64,000 nucleotides of DNA, from positions 124,001 to 188,000 of the forward strand of contig CAZULM010000004.1 of NCBI GenBank assembly GCA_964621185.1, given 5' to 3'. The position numbers were made by a program, and so were the translations under genes. Positions 51,893 through 60,838 of this stretch are shown one piece after another (position 1 is the stretch's first letter; every line of letters begins with the position of its first letter). Below the pieces are notes generated by a model. That model saw only the letters and a list, made by a program, of their open reading frames with translations. It had not been told where the DNA came from and ran no database searches. This DNA comes from M3007 sp964621185. Its GTDB lineage: Bacteria; Bacteroidota; Bacteroidia; Chitinophagales; Saprospiraceae.

Positions 51893-52220
51893 CAAATATG
51901 GCCCTCAATTCACAGGTCATTCGCCGGATGGTGCTTCGATGAGCATCTGTCCAATCATGCTGTTGGTATTCAAGACAGCACTGATTACAATGCGAATTTC
52001 CCGCCAACTTTTTTTCACCTCAGAAACCAATTCGAAGCCGTCTCATAAGTCAGAGAAGCGTCCGATGGCAGGCAATTGATCCGAACAAAAATTTGAGCAA
52101 GGTTTCGCCCTGCTGTTGCGGGAATGCGGATCACAATTCATCTTCAATTCGTGCTATAACCAAGGTTGAAGTTTTGTGCAAAAACAGGTTTTTTCATAGA
52201 CAATTGAACTTGCCCATGTC
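51893..52220. other. 328-bp intergenic region without a recognised feature
   Basis: Between hisA and the 3' end of the cyclase-family gene. I see no credible gene, hairpin terminator or repeat from the families listed elsewhere. Confidence 0.4.
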
Positions 52221-52976
52221 CTAAATGACTTTTAGGCTATAAATTACAGGCTTCGACGGGCTTGCGTCCAAATCCAGCGCCGTCGTCTGGAGGTTCAACA
52301 AGTACAACCCATCGCGCACTTCGTTGGGCACGTAAATCAATTCGGTTATCGTGCAATGGCTGCGCACAGCCTCCGGGTACTGCCAAAATGCGCGGTGCCC
52401 CAACAGTTGCCCGCCATCTTCTTCGCGATCGACGGAAGGCAGGTCGAGCAGCAGGTGCTGTACCCCGATTCCGGCTAAAAAGCGCAGCGCATCGTGGTGC
52501 AGATACGGCGGGTTGGAGCCCGACCAATTGGTTTTCTTCTTCCATTCGTCATTGGGAAGCGTCCTGATAATCAATGCTTCACATTCGTTTTTTTCAATAA
52601 TAGCTTCAAGGTGGGATTTAAAAATCACCCGGTCGCCGTCTTCTGTTTTTTGGGGGTACAAGCTCAGCACCTTTGCCATAAAATGATGGGCCAATAGACA
52701 TTCCCGCAGCACGTAGCGTTCCTGCGCGATATGCCCGACGCACTCTGTATGGGTGCCGTTGCCGTGCGGGTTGAGCCTGACGTTGAAAAAATTGACCGCC
52801 CCGCCTTGTGCCGTGCTGCCCACGAAATCGCCGGCCACCACGGGTGCAAACTCGGGCATAGGCGCCCAAAAACAATTGGGGTTCTCCGCGCCGTTGCGCA
52901 GTGGGATAGACAAGTCAAAAGGTGCAGAAAGGTCGGCGGAGTACCTTGCCCCGTTGTGTTCAAAGGAGATCGTCAT
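52221..52976 (-). CDS. Cyclase-family metal-dependent hydrolase (kynurenine formamidase-like)
   Basis: A 251-residue protein with the family metal motif HGNGTHTECVGH (H71, H76, E78, H82), which binds zinc or manganese in kynurenine formamidases and related cyclase-family hydrolases. TKTNWSGSNPPYLHHDAL and HLLLDLPSVDREEDGG are further conserved segments. ATG 52976 is chosen because the family start lies there; upstream in-frame residues are arginine/histidine-rich and unlike the family. The substrate is unknown; kynurenine pathway genes are not nearby. It follows an unrecognised gene by 17 bp and is probably in its operon. Confidence 0.85.
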   Translation of the reverse strand: MTISFEHNGARYSADLSAPFDLSIPLRNGAENPNCFWAPMPEFAPVVAGDFVGSTAQGGAVNFFNVRLNPHGNGTHTECVGHIAQERYVLRECLLAHHFMAKVLSLYPQKTEDGDRVIFKSHLEAIIEKNECEALIIRTLPNDEWKKKTNWSGSNPPYLHHDALRFLAGIGVQHLLLDLPSVDREEDGGQLLGHRAFWQYPEAVRSHCTITELIYVPNEVRDGLYLLNLQTTALDLDASPSKPVIYSLKVI

Positions 52977-52993
52977 ATCAAGCAGATGTCTGT

Positions 52994-53725
52994 TCACTTG
53001 GTGGTATAGTACATGCCGATGCCTGCCAACCGCGAGGCGTTGGCGTGATTGAGCCAAGGAAATTGGCGGCGTGCAAGGATGCCAATTTCCGATTCTTTGA
53101 CTTTGCCGGCAACAGATTGTTCGGCCAGGTAATAAATATGGTATTCAGCCTTATTTACATACGCTTGCAATATCTCGATAGTCTCACTGCTCATTTCAGG
53201 ATATTTTTCCCGCATGCGCTTGAAAATCGGTTTCTGATAATTTTCACCCCATTCGCTGCTGAATGCCAAAGCTTGGTTGATAATGTCGGCGCCCAAAAAC
53301 AAATTGTCCGAGATTTCGAAGGGGCTGTCCGGTTCGCTTGTTGCTGCTCCCATTTCGTTTGGGTCTCTAAGGGGGCTTTCTTCTGCAAATTTCTGAAAAT
53401 GCAAAACGTGTTTTCCGCTTTTGGGGTGTTCAATTTCGAGCAGAAAAGTGCCAACATAAATGCCGAGCGTATCAAAAATCAGTTGCACACTTCCGCCCAA
53501 TTTGTCCTCCACCAAGGCATTTTCAAGAATGGTATTGGTGTTTTTATCAATTATGCGGTAATGGCCATAGCCGCTTCTGCCATATTCTGGGAGCCAGGCC
53601 ACCAACTGCTGACAGTCGGGATAATGATTGAAGTTGACGGTCAGCAAGCCTATTTGGTCGGCATTGTCTCCCGTGTTTTCAATGATGCCAAGTTCGATTA
53701 TTCCATTGTGCGTGTATGGTTCCAT
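52994..53725 (-). CDS. Unrecognised 243-residue protein
   Basis: I do not recognise a family. The protein has no signal peptide or membrane helix. The N-terminal half (MEPYTHNGIIELGIIENTGD, VGTFLLEIEHPKSGKHVLHF) looks strand-rich, like a small beta-sandwich; the C-terminal half (FKRMREKYPEMSSETIEILQ and following) is helical. It lies upstream of the cyclase-family gene with a 17-bp gap and downstream of the ion-channel gene (47-bp gap), so all three may be one transcript from the channel promoter. Confidence 0.75.
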   Translation of the reverse strand: MEPYTHNGIIELGIIENTGDNADQIGLLTVNFNHYPDCQQLVAWLPEYGRSGYGHYRIIDKNTNTILENALVEDKLGGSVQLIFDTLGIYVGTFLLEIEHPKSGKHVLHFQKFAEESPLRDPNEMGAATSEPDSPFEISDNLFLGADIINQALAFSSEWGENYQKPIFKRMREKYPEMSSETIEILQAYVNKAEYHIYYLAEQSVAGKVKESEIGILARRQFPWLNHANASRLAGIGMYYTTK

Positions 53726-53772
53726 TTTTTTTGCGATAAAATATTATGCTTGTGATAGAGTGAACGATTTTT

Positions 53773-54735
53773 TCAAAACAAACTCAACAGCATTATGCCG
53801 GCAATAAAAATGGCCAAGAACAACAGCGCATATAAGCGTTCCCGAACGATCAGGGTATTGATGTTCTCGTTGCCCATCACGGTGTTTCCCGCACGAATTA
53901 TTTGTAGCAATACCAGTGAGATAAGGGTGTAGCAAAGCAAGTAAATTTTATCCATCATCACCATATAACCCACATCGGGCAGCGCGCCGCTGTACGACTG
54001 CTGCAAAAACACTGCTGTGAGCAAGGCTCCTATCGGCAAGGAACTGCGCGTGTCAAGATGTTGGGGATGCAACAACAGCGACCCGATGCTGACGAGCATC
54101 ACCACGAACAGCGGCAGGAGCATTTTCAACAAAAAGTACGTGATCGGGCGCGACAAGGTGATGCTGAACGTCAGCTTGCTGTACCGCTGGGCGTTTTCTT
54201 CCGGGTTGCCAAAATTGCTGCCATAGTCGTTTAACCTGGTATCGAGCCGGCAACCTTTGTTCTCCCACCCCACCAGGTTCAAATCTTTTCGGATCATGGC
54301 GCCGCTCGTATCCGGGATATAAACCAATTGTTCTATCGGGAACTCCGGGTTTTCTATCTGTATGTCTAGCTGGTGTTGGTCGAGCGGAAAATGGTTCAGC
54401 CCAAAGGGGTGAAAGAACCGGGCTTCTATGCGAAATATCCGGTATTTCGTCCCATCTTTCAAAACGACAGGCGTGCTGTCGCCATCAAAGGTGGCATTGT
54501 TCATGCTCCATTTTTCTATGGAATTGACGAACTCTATATTTGTTGGGTCAATATCGCCCCGCCATTTAAACCAGATATAGAAATCGGCATAGAAGGAGTG
54601 CTCCTCCATGTTCAGCCCGTACAAGTTTGCGAGGTAAATTCCGGTGCGCACTTGCTGAGGTTGAGCCTGGGCTGTGCAGCAACAAATAAACAGCAAGAAA
54701 ACCAATACTTTGCTTTTCAATGGATGTTTCCGCAT
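53773..54735 (-). CDS. Prokaryotic pentameric ligand-gated ion channel (Cys-loop superfamily, GLIC/ELIC type)
   Basis: A 320-residue protein. After a signal peptide (1-24) comes the beta-sandwich ligand domain (25-195): GIYLANLYGLNMEEHSFYADFYIWFKW, and HPFGLNHFPLDQHQLDIQIE, the equivalent of the FPFDxQ stretch of eukaryotic receptors; the Cys-loop cysteines are absent as in other bacterial members. Four helices follow: M1 about 199-222, M2 about 231-252, M3 about 257-281, M4 about 299-320. Aligning on the M2-M3 proline (ALPDVGY) puts D228 where GLIC has the Glu of its cation-selectivity filter, suggesting a cation channel. A -7 box TACTTTTGG lies 23 bp upstream. The ligand is unknown. Confidence 0.88.
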   Translation of the reverse strand: MRKHPLKSKVLVFLLFICCCTAQAQPQQVRTGIYLANLYGLNMEEHSFYADFYIWFKWRGDIDPTNIEFVNSIEKWSMNNATFDGDSTPVVLKDGTKYRIFRIEARFFHPFGLNHFPLDQHQLDIQIENPEFPIEQLVYIPDTSGAMIRKDLNLVGWENKGCRLDTRLNDYGSNFGNPEENAQRYSKLTFSITLSRPITYFLLKMLLPLFVVMLVSIGSLLLHPQHLDTRSSLPIGALLTAVFLQQSYSGALPDVGYMVMMDKIYLLCYTLISLVLLQIIRAGNTVMGNENINTLIVRERLYALLFLAIFIAGIMLLSLF

Positions 54736-54757
54736 GATATAGCGAGCTTTTGTTGGC

Positions 54758-54765
54758 CAAAAGTA
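54758..54765 (-). promoter_or_regulatory. -7 box TACTTTTG for the ion-channel gene
   Basis: TACTTTTGGCC on the minus strand predicts a leader of about 18 nt before the ATG at 54735. Confidence 0.5.
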
Positions 54766-54887
54766 GTTCGAGTATCAATGGGTTTGTGTATCGGAGATCA
54801 TCACTTTCGGCAAATTGTACCAGAAATTTTCTTTGGAGCAGGAAATCCGCCTTTGCTTTACCCGCCTTCGCCAAGGCTACGGCGAGT

Positions 54888-54918
54888 AAAAAAAAGCCCT
54901 TTCGTGGGAGAAAGGGCT
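54888..54918 (-). terminator. Minus-strand intrinsic terminator
   Basis: AGCCCTTTC-TCCCAC-GAAAGGGCT, a perfect 9-bp stem, is followed on the minus strand by eight T. The only upstream minus-strand gene is the HYR-domain gene ending at 55434, so either its transcript extends 500 nt through the MITE copy or a small RNA ends here. Confidence 0.75.
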
Positions 54919-55175
54919 ATGGTGTGGTTAGGGCTGGCTAAAAGGGGGTCAGTGCTTCGTGTTCTGCCAAAATAACCGGTGCGGGGGCCCAGGGCACATC
55001 TGGTAAGGAGGGGGATTAGCGTTCAAGGGATTAGAAGGTCGGTTGGGGCTATCGTTTGGGGCAGGCGCTCATGTGGTTTTGCAGGTTAATGCAGGGGGTT
55101 GGGGTGGCGTGAACAAAAAAACAAAAAAATCGCCAAAGCTTGGCTTTTGTCAAAAGGGCGGGCATCGGAGGGCGA
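54919..55175. other. Non-coding stretch between terminator and MITE copy 2
   Basis: 257 bp, C-rich on the minus strand, without a credible gene. It could be the 3' trailer of the HYR-domain gene or a small RNA in front of the terminator; I see no clear -7 box. Just beyond the terminator, at 54861-54886, lies GCCTTCGCCAAGGCTACGGC, a palindromic stretch. Confidence 0.35.
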
Positions 55176-55396
55176 AACATGAGTCATCCCGAATTTTCGA
55201 AAGTATAAAAAGTTGTGGAAAAGTCCAGTATTTGTTTATACTTATTGGTCAGACCGCGAAAAGCGGTCAGACCAAGGGTCTTCGTCTGACCGCTTTTCGC
55301 GGTCTGACGAATAGGTGTTGACAATTTTTACGCTAAAAGGGCTACAGCGGCATTCTTTATTTGAAATGCCTGTCAAAATTCGGGATGACTCATGTT
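55176..55396. mobile_element. 221-bp MITE-like element, copy 2
   Basis: The reverse complement of copy 1 at 15075-15295, about 95% identical by eye and without length change. The two 22-bp ends are perfect inverted repeats (beginning AACATGAGTCATCCCG). The central arms 55248-55272 and 55284-55308 are a perfect 25-bp inverted repeat with an 11-bp loop. It lies 37 bp from the 3' end of the HYR-domain gene. Confidence 0.88.
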
Positions 55397-55433
55397 TCAC
55401 CTCCTGTTGACAAAAACCCGTCAACAAATAATT

Positions 55434-58400
55434 CTACCGCACCAGCACAAACTTCGCCGTTGTCACCTTGCCATCAGCAGGGCGCAGCACCAAGTAATAC
55501 AGCCCGTTGGCCAGCTTTGGGTCGAGGTTTAGCTCCAGTACCTCATTTTCGATATCGTATTGACGGCTTACAGCCAGTTGCCCTTGTGCGTTTATCACCT
55601 GCACCTGCACCGCCTGACCCATCCAGGCCGCCATATCCAAAAACAACAGCCCATCCGTCGGGTTGGGACGCAGGCTGATGCCCTGATCTTCATCCCATAC
55701 ATCAAATTCTACGGTTGGCAGGTCGCGCTCTTCGGCTTTGCTGCCGCTCCATGGCTGTACCGGACAGTAAAATGTGTTCAGGTGCGATTCATGGTACGAG
55801 CCGTCGCGCATCCTGGAGCCGACATTGAAGTACCAGGGCTGAATCTGTGGCGGGAGTTTCAGCTCGAACACATCCGATTCGCCATTTTTTATGCCAACAG
55901 GCCCCGACATGTACCGAACGGAGTAGAATGGCGAATAGTTGGGGTTGCGCACGGTGTACTTGTTGCCCGTGTTCGGCGCTGTGTAAATAGATGCTTCCGC
56001 AGGGCTGGCGGCCACCATGCCCAAGGGCAACTGAATGGCCACATAAGTCATTTCCGTGGCGCAGAAATTGGTAGCCCGGATGCGGTACCTCGGCCTTGCA
56101 ATAGAATCCAGGCGGATATCAAGCAGTTCCCAGCGCATGCAGCCGATGGCTTTGATGTCGCAAGCGTCTGGCGCGTTTAGCACTGAGATGGTAAAGCAGC
56201 AGGTGTTGGTGTTGCCGCAGCTATTGCTTGCCTTGTAGCAAACAGTATTGAGGCCAACGGGAAACCCGCTGCCGCTTGGCAGCCCTTGCAGCAGCGTCAG
56301 TGTAGGTTGGTTCGGGCAATTGCTGGTTGTGGCAGGTGCCGCGTACGTTGCGGGAACCGTTGTAGCCGCAACCGGAAGCTGCAGGGTCTGATTCGGCGGG
56401 CACTGGATGCTCAGGTTCGTCGCAGTGACGGTAAAGCAGCAGGACTTGCTGTCGCCACAAGTGTTCGCAGCTGAGTAGCAAACCGTGTTCACGCCAGCAG
56501 GGAAATTCCCACCGGAAGCAATGCCCTGGGTAAGCTGGAGACTTGGCGTACCTGGACAATTCGTCGTGGTGCTCGGAAATGCGTAGGTTGCCGCCACCGA
56601 ATTGGCATTGTTCGGCAACGCGACGGTAATGTTTGCCGGGCACTGAATATCAAGCGTTGTGGGCAGGTGCTCCAGGATGTATGTGTTGAGCGAATCACAC
56701 CCGCCAGTTGTGGAAGCAACGCTCAGGGTAACGGTCCCTGGTTGGGTGTAGGTTTGTCCGCCAAGCGTGACCGACTGATTGGGGAAAAACTTGATGGTAT
56801 AAGTTTTCTTGGGCGTAGGCAGCACTGTCACCTCAAAGGTGTCGCTTTTCGAGCAGCCGTCCTGATTGGTGCCATGGAAAATATAGGTGGCGCTGTTGGC
56901 AGGTTGGATGGTGACCAATGGGCAATTGTTGCAACTCAAGCCTGCTGATGGAGTCCATGCGTAGTCCGTAAACCCTGGCACGTTCAAGGTTACAGACTTT
57001 CCGGGGCAAAGTTCAAGGTCAGCCAGGTTTACGTCGGGGACAGGGCTGATGGTGACCAAAACAGTGTCGGAATGTATATCGCCGCAGGAATCGGCAGCAG
57101 CCACATAATAGGTGCCAGAGCTGCTCACGCTCAGCGTTTGGGTAGTAGCGCCATTTTGCCATTCATACGCCGTAAACCCGGTTCCGGCATCCAGCGTAAC
57201 TGTGCTGTCTTTACATATTGTGATGTCGGGGCCAAAATCTACCTTCACCGCCGGGTATAATTTCACCTGAATGTTAGCGGTGTCGCCGCAGTCCAAGCCC
57301 TTGTTCAAGATCAAGGTGCCGTTGTAGGTGCCGTAGTCGGGGAAAGTAACGCTAAGGTTGTAGTCAGTGTTGTTGACGAGGGTATTGCCGTTGTTCAGGT
57401 CAAAAGTCCACTCGAAATCGGTGATGGTAGCGCCGCCGAGGCTTTGGTTGACGATGGTGAGCGATTTGGTGCCGCTGCAGCGTTTTATCAAGTACTGTTG
57501 CAAGCCGGTGATGTCGTCGTATTCTATCTGTGCCGAAACCTGGGGCGCGCATGGGGCTACGTTGAACTGGAAGTCGCGGCGGGTAATGGAAAGCAGCACC
57601 CCGTTGCGGTATTCCTCCACACAAACGCCGACCACAAACTGGCCGTTCAGGTGCGGCGTCCCGCTGATGACCCCGGAATTGGCATTGATCTTTATCACCG
57701 GGTTGCCACCCATGGGCTGGGTGGCCGAATACGTCGGGGCGATAAAATTTACCAGGTTGAACGGCGGCGGGCAGGGCGGGTTGGGTTGCGGCGAATTGCA
57801 GCCGCCACCGCCTTGCGAGCCGCCTGAATACGGGGCGCAAAACTTGTACACCAGCACGTCGCCGTCGGGGTCGGTAGCCGAGTAGTCCACCTCGATGGGG
57901 TAGTTGTTGCAGATCACCACGGGCGGGAAGTTGTTGAAAACAGGGCTGCTGTTGCACAAAGCCTGTGCCTCGGGCGTGATCTCCACATAATAGGTGGCCC
58001 CTGTGTTGGCGGGGTTTATTATGTTGGCGATGGCATTGGTGCGGCAACAGCGCTGGTATTCTACAAAATAGCTCATCGAGCTCTCCGGCAGGGTGCGCTC
58101 CCAGGTATAGGTAGCTTCCTGTAGGCAAATCGTGGGCAGGTTGTTGATGCAATCCGGCTGGTTGATGTTGACATTCACCACAGGGCCCCTGGGCACGGTG
58201 AAGCTTGCAAACAGGGTGCTGGAAAGGAAGCTGCCGCGATAGATCGCGATGTTGGCGTTGTTGTCAAACTCGGCCTGGCCATTGAGGCAGTCGCGATAAA
58301 CCTTCATCGTGAAGCGGTAGGTGCGGTTGCTGCCAGAGCTCCCGATGCACTCATACGTGATGCCGCCGCCGACGATATGGGTGGCCAGCAATTGGCCGGA

Positions 58401-58448
58401 AAAGAAAAAAAACAGGGCGAAAACGAGCGTGTGCCTAATTGATGTCAT
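55434..58448 (-). CDS. Secreted surface protein with PKD-like, HYR-like and T9SS sorting domains
   Basis: A 1004-residue secreted protein. A signal peptide (1-22, ending QLLA) precedes the THIVGGGITYECIGSSGSNR segment typical of large gliding-motility-associated surface proteins of Bacteroidota. PKD-like strands lie around 330-560 (VDFGPDITICKDSTVTLDAG), two HYR-like domains at about 600-760 (IQCPANITVALPNN and IQCPPNQTLQLPVA), and the T9SS type A sorting domain from about 925 (ISLRPNPTDGLL ... LANGLYYLVL). Many cysteines indicate disulfides. It is probably an adhesin-like T9SS cargo. No strong -7 box was seen; TATTTTCGG upstream is one base off. Confidence 0.88.
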   Translation of the reverse strand: MTSIRHTLVFALFFFFSGQLLATHIVGGGITYECIGSSGSNRTYRFTMKVYRDCLNGQAEFDNNANIAIYRGSFLSSTLFASFTVPRGPVVNVNINQPDCINNLPTICLQEATYTWERTLPESSMSYFVEYQRCCRTNAIANIINPANTGATYYVEITPEAQALCNSSPVFNNFPPVVICNNYPIEVDYSATDPDGDVLVYKFCAPYSGGSQGGGGCNSPQPNPPCPPPFNLVNFIAPTYSATQPMGGNPVIKINANSGVISGTPHLNGQFVVGVCVEEYRNGVLLSITRRDFQFNVAPCAPQVSAQIEYDDITGLQQYLIKRCSGTKSLTIVNQSLGGATITDFEWTFDLNNGNTLVNNTDYNLSVTFPDYGTYNGTLILNKGLDCGDTANIQVKLYPAVKVDFGPDITICKDSTVTLDAGTGFTAYEWQNGATTQTLSVSSSGTYYVAAADSCGDIHSDTVLVTISPVPDVNLADLELCPGKSVTLNVPGFTDYAWTPSAGLSCNNCPLVTIQPANSATYIFHGTNQDGCSKSDTFEVTVLPTPKKTYTIKFFPNQSVTLGGQTYTQPGTVTLSVASTTGGCDSLNTYILEHLPTTLDIQCPANITVALPNNANSVAATYAFPSTTTNCPGTPSLQLTQGIASGGNFPAGVNTVCYSAANTCGDSKSCCFTVTATNLSIQCPPNQTLQLPVAATTVPATYAAPATTSNCPNQPTLTLLQGLPSGSGFPVGLNTVCYKASNSCGNTNTCCFTISVLNAPDACDIKAIGCMRWELLDIRLDSIARPRYRIRATNFCATEMTYVAIQLPLGMVAASPAEASIYTAPNTGNKYTVRNPNYSPFYSVRYMSGPVGIKNGESDVFELKLPPQIQPWYFNVGSRMRDGSYHESHLNTFYCPVQPWSGSKAEERDLPTVEFDVWDEDQGISLRPNPTDGLLFLDMAAWMGQAVQVQVINAQGQLAVSRQYDIENEVLELNLDPKLANGLYYLVLRPADGKVTTAKFVLVR

Positions 58449-58552
58449 GTGGTGGAGTGTTTAGTAAAAGGTGAATTCGAGCCGAAAATAGAGCGGTATT
58501 TTGAGGCTGTGGCCCCAAAATCAGGATTTGCAAAGAGAATGACATTGCCAAC

Positions 58553-59998
58553 TCAAATCGCCTTCAACACCTCCACGTAAAATTTCCAGAATTTCTGGAA
58601 GCTGGAAATGGATGCGCGCTCGTCGGGGCTGTGCGCGCCCATGATGAGCGGCCCGAATGAAACCATGTCGAGCCCGGGGTAGGCCTCGCCGATGATGCCA
58701 CATTCCAGACCCGCGTGGCAAGCCTCAATGACGGGCGCTTCGCCAAACATCCTGGCATAGATATCAGCCATTTTCTTCACCAGCCTGGAGCTTGGATTGG
58801 GCTTCCAGCCTGGGTATTCGTTGGCAGTTTCCACCTTGGCGCCCATCAGGTCGAAAGGCGCTCGGAAAGCCGCAGCCACGTCCGCTTTGCTCGATTCCAC
58901 GGAACTGCGCTGCAGCGACCCGACGGCCATTTTCCCGTTGGCTAAGGTGATCCTGGCCAGGTTGGTCGATGCTTCCACCAAGGTCGGTATCTCCGGGCTC
59001 ATGCGGTACACCCCGTTGTGCACGGCGCGAAGGGCCTGCAGGAATTTCGCCTGGTCGTTGCGGCGCATCAACTTGGCGGGCATGGCCGTAGCCGCAGCTT
59101 CCACGGTCAGGTTAGGCTCCGGGGTGCTGAACTCAAGGGAGATTTCCCTGGCCGCCGCTTTCAGCAATTTGTGGAAGCGCTTTTCATTCCTGACAGCTAC
59201 CAGGGCGGTGGCTTCGCGTGGTATCTCGTTGCGCAGGTTGCCGCCGTCGAAACGGGCCACGCGCAGGCCAGAGGGCAGGCAGGCCATGAGCACCCGGGCG
59301 AGCAATTTGTTGGCATTGGCCCGTCCGCGATGGATGTCCATGCCGCTGTGCCCGCCTTGTAGGCCGCTGACTTTTATGCTGAAGGCCGCCGCCAGGTTGC
59401 CGGGCGCCGCGTCCTCCTTGTAGTCCCAGTCGATGAGGGTGTCGATGCCGCCGGCGCAGCCGATGGTGAGCACGTGGTCTTCCTCGGTGTCGAGGTTGAG
59501 CAGCACCTTTCCTTTGAGCAGGCCGCGGCCCAGGTTTTTCGCGCCGCCAAGGCCCTGTTCTTCATCGAGGGTAAAAAGGGCTTCCAGGGCGGGGTGGCTG
59601 ATGTCTTTGGAGGCAAGGGTGGCGAGAATGGCCGCGACACCCAGGCCATTGTCGGCCCCCAGCGTGGTACCGCGCGCGCGCACCCAATCGCCGTCCACAT
59701 ACATGTCGATGCCCTGGTTCTCAAAATCGAATTCCACCCCGGCGTTTTTGGCGTGCACCATGTCGAGGTGGCCCTGCAGGATGGTGACGGGGCTTTTTTC
59801 ACGGCCCGCCGTGGCGGGTTTTTTGATGATGATGTTGCCGAAGCTGTCGGTAAGCACTTCAAGACCTTGTTTTTTGCCAAAATCCTTCACCCATTGGGCG
59901 ATGCGCTGCTCGCGCTTGGAAGGACGGGGAATGGCGTTGAGGTCGGCGAAAAAGCCCCAGGGAGCTACAGGGGTTATCTGACGAATTTGGTTGGACAT
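58553..59998 (-). CDS. pepD: Aminoacyl-histidine dipeptidase (M20, PepD)
   Basis: A 481-residue cytosolic metallodipeptidase. M20 metal-site motifs are present: QGHLDMVHAKN, GADNGLGVAAIL, TLDEEQGLGGAKN, NLDTEED, and the last His in GPLIMGAHSPDE. SGLQGGHSGMDIHRGRANAN is the lid/dimerisation region specific to PepD. It cleaves Xaa-His dipeptides such as carnosine. The start ATG 59998 directly follows an iterated AATTTGATAAT repeat, which would form the mRNA leader from the -7 box at 60042-60049. Confidence 0.92.
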   Translation of the reverse strand: MSNQIRQITPVAPWGFFADLNAIPRPSKREQRIAQWVKDFGKKQGLEVLTDSFGNIIIKKPATAGREKSPVTILQGHLDMVHAKNAGVEFDFENQGIDMYVDGDWVRARGTTLGADNGLGVAAILATLASKDISHPALEALFTLDEEQGLGGAKNLGRGLLKGKVLLNLDTEEDHVLTIGCAGGIDTLIDWDYKEDAAPGNLAAAFSIKVSGLQGGHSGMDIHRGRANANKLLARVLMACLPSGLRVARFDGGNLRNEIPREATALVAVRNEKRFHKLLKAAAREISLEFSTPEPNLTVEAAATAMPAKLMRRNDQAKFLQALRAVHNGVYRMSPEIPTLVEASTNLARITLANGKMAVGSLQRSSVESSKADVAAAFRAPFDLMGAKVETANEYPGWKPNPSSRLVKKMADIYARMFGEAPVIEACHAGLECGIIGEAYPGLDMVSFGPLIMGAHSPDERASISSFQKFWKFYVEVLKAI

Positions 59999-60000
59999 TT

Positions 60001-60039
60001 TTTAATTTGATAATTTGATAATGAGCTAATTTGACAATG
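60001..60039. repeat. Iterated AATTTGATAATG repeat in the pepD leader
   Basis: Units TTAATTTGATAATTTGATAA then TGAGCTAATTTGACAATGG fill the space between the pepD ATG and its -7 box. The same unit fills the 37-bp spacer at 25395-25428, in opposite orientation relative to the gene. Confidence 0.6.
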
Positions 60040-60041
60040 GG

Positions 60042-60049
60042 CAAAACTA
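60042..60049 (-). promoter_or_regulatory. -7 box TAGTTTTG for pepD
   Basis: TAGTTTTGCCC on the minus strand predicts a leader of about 38 nt made almost entirely of the iterated repeat. Confidence 0.5.
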
Positions 60050-60261
60050 CGGATGAATTTTGGGTTTGAGCAAATGGGGGAATGGCGCAGTGAAATGGGC
60101 CGGGAATGGCTGATTTGTGCCCAAATCGGAAACACTGGGCTGGGGTGGTTGTTTTCGCGGTATGGTTTCCTTGTCTTTGGGCAAGTTGGGTCAAAAAGTT
60201 TTCAAAAAAAAACCACCCCGCGCAGCGTTTTCCTCCCGAACTTTCGTACCGACCAAAACAG

Positions 60262-60834
60262 ATGTCGGCACCCATTTTCGATTTTAACCAGACGCTCGAC
60301 GGCTGCCTCCGGGGCAACCGAAACTGCCAGCGACGGCTGTACGAGTACTTTTATGGCTATGCGATGAGCATTTGCCTGCGCTATGCCCGCGACCGCCGGG
60401 AAGCCGCCGAAGTGCTGAACGAAGGCTTTCTGAACGCCCTGCGCCGGATTGCGCAGTTCGACAGGGCGCGACCATTCCGTTTCTGGCTCCGGCAGATCAT
60501 GGTGAACGCAGCCATCGACCACTTCCGCGCCAGCAACCGCATCCCGCCACTCGATGAATGGTCGCTGTGCCATGATGCCGGTTTTGAGGAAACCCTCGAC
60601 CCGGAAATCTTCCCCGGCGAAGACGTGCTGCCCATCCTGCAAGCCCTAACGCCTGCCTACCGCACGGTTTTCAACCTCTACGTCATGGAAGAATACAGCC
60701 ACGCCGAAATCGCCGACCAGCTCGGCATTTCAGAAGCTTCGTCGCGGTCCAACCTCTCGCGGGCAAAAGACCAATTGCGCCTGCTTTGGATAAAAAAACA
60801 CGGTACGCCGATGGCAAAACCGACAAAAAAATAA
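60262..60834 (+). CDS. ECF-type RNA polymerase sigma factor, second module
   Basis: A 190-residue sigma-70 family protein. Region 2 is YEYFYGYAMSICLRYARDRREAAEVLNEGFLNALRRI and region 4 is LQALTPAYRTVFNLYVMEEYSHAEIADQLGISEASSRSNLSRAKDQLR, the canonical HTH of ECF factors. ATG 60262 (MSAPIFDFNQTLDG) is chosen because upstream in-frame sequence is basic and unlike the family. It is followed by a membrane protein gene 4 bp later, so the two form an operon. The regulated genes are unknown. Confidence 0.9.
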   Translation: MSAPIFDFNQTLDGCLRGNRNCQRRLYEYFYGYAMSICLRYARDRREAAEVLNEGFLNALRRIAQFDRARPFRFWLRQIMVNAAIDHFRASNRIPPLDEWSLCHDAGFEETLDPEIFPGEDVLPILQALTPAYRTVFNLYVMEEYSHAEIADQLGISEASSRSNLSRAKDQLRLLWIKKHGTPMAKPTKK

Positions 60835-60838
60835 GAGA

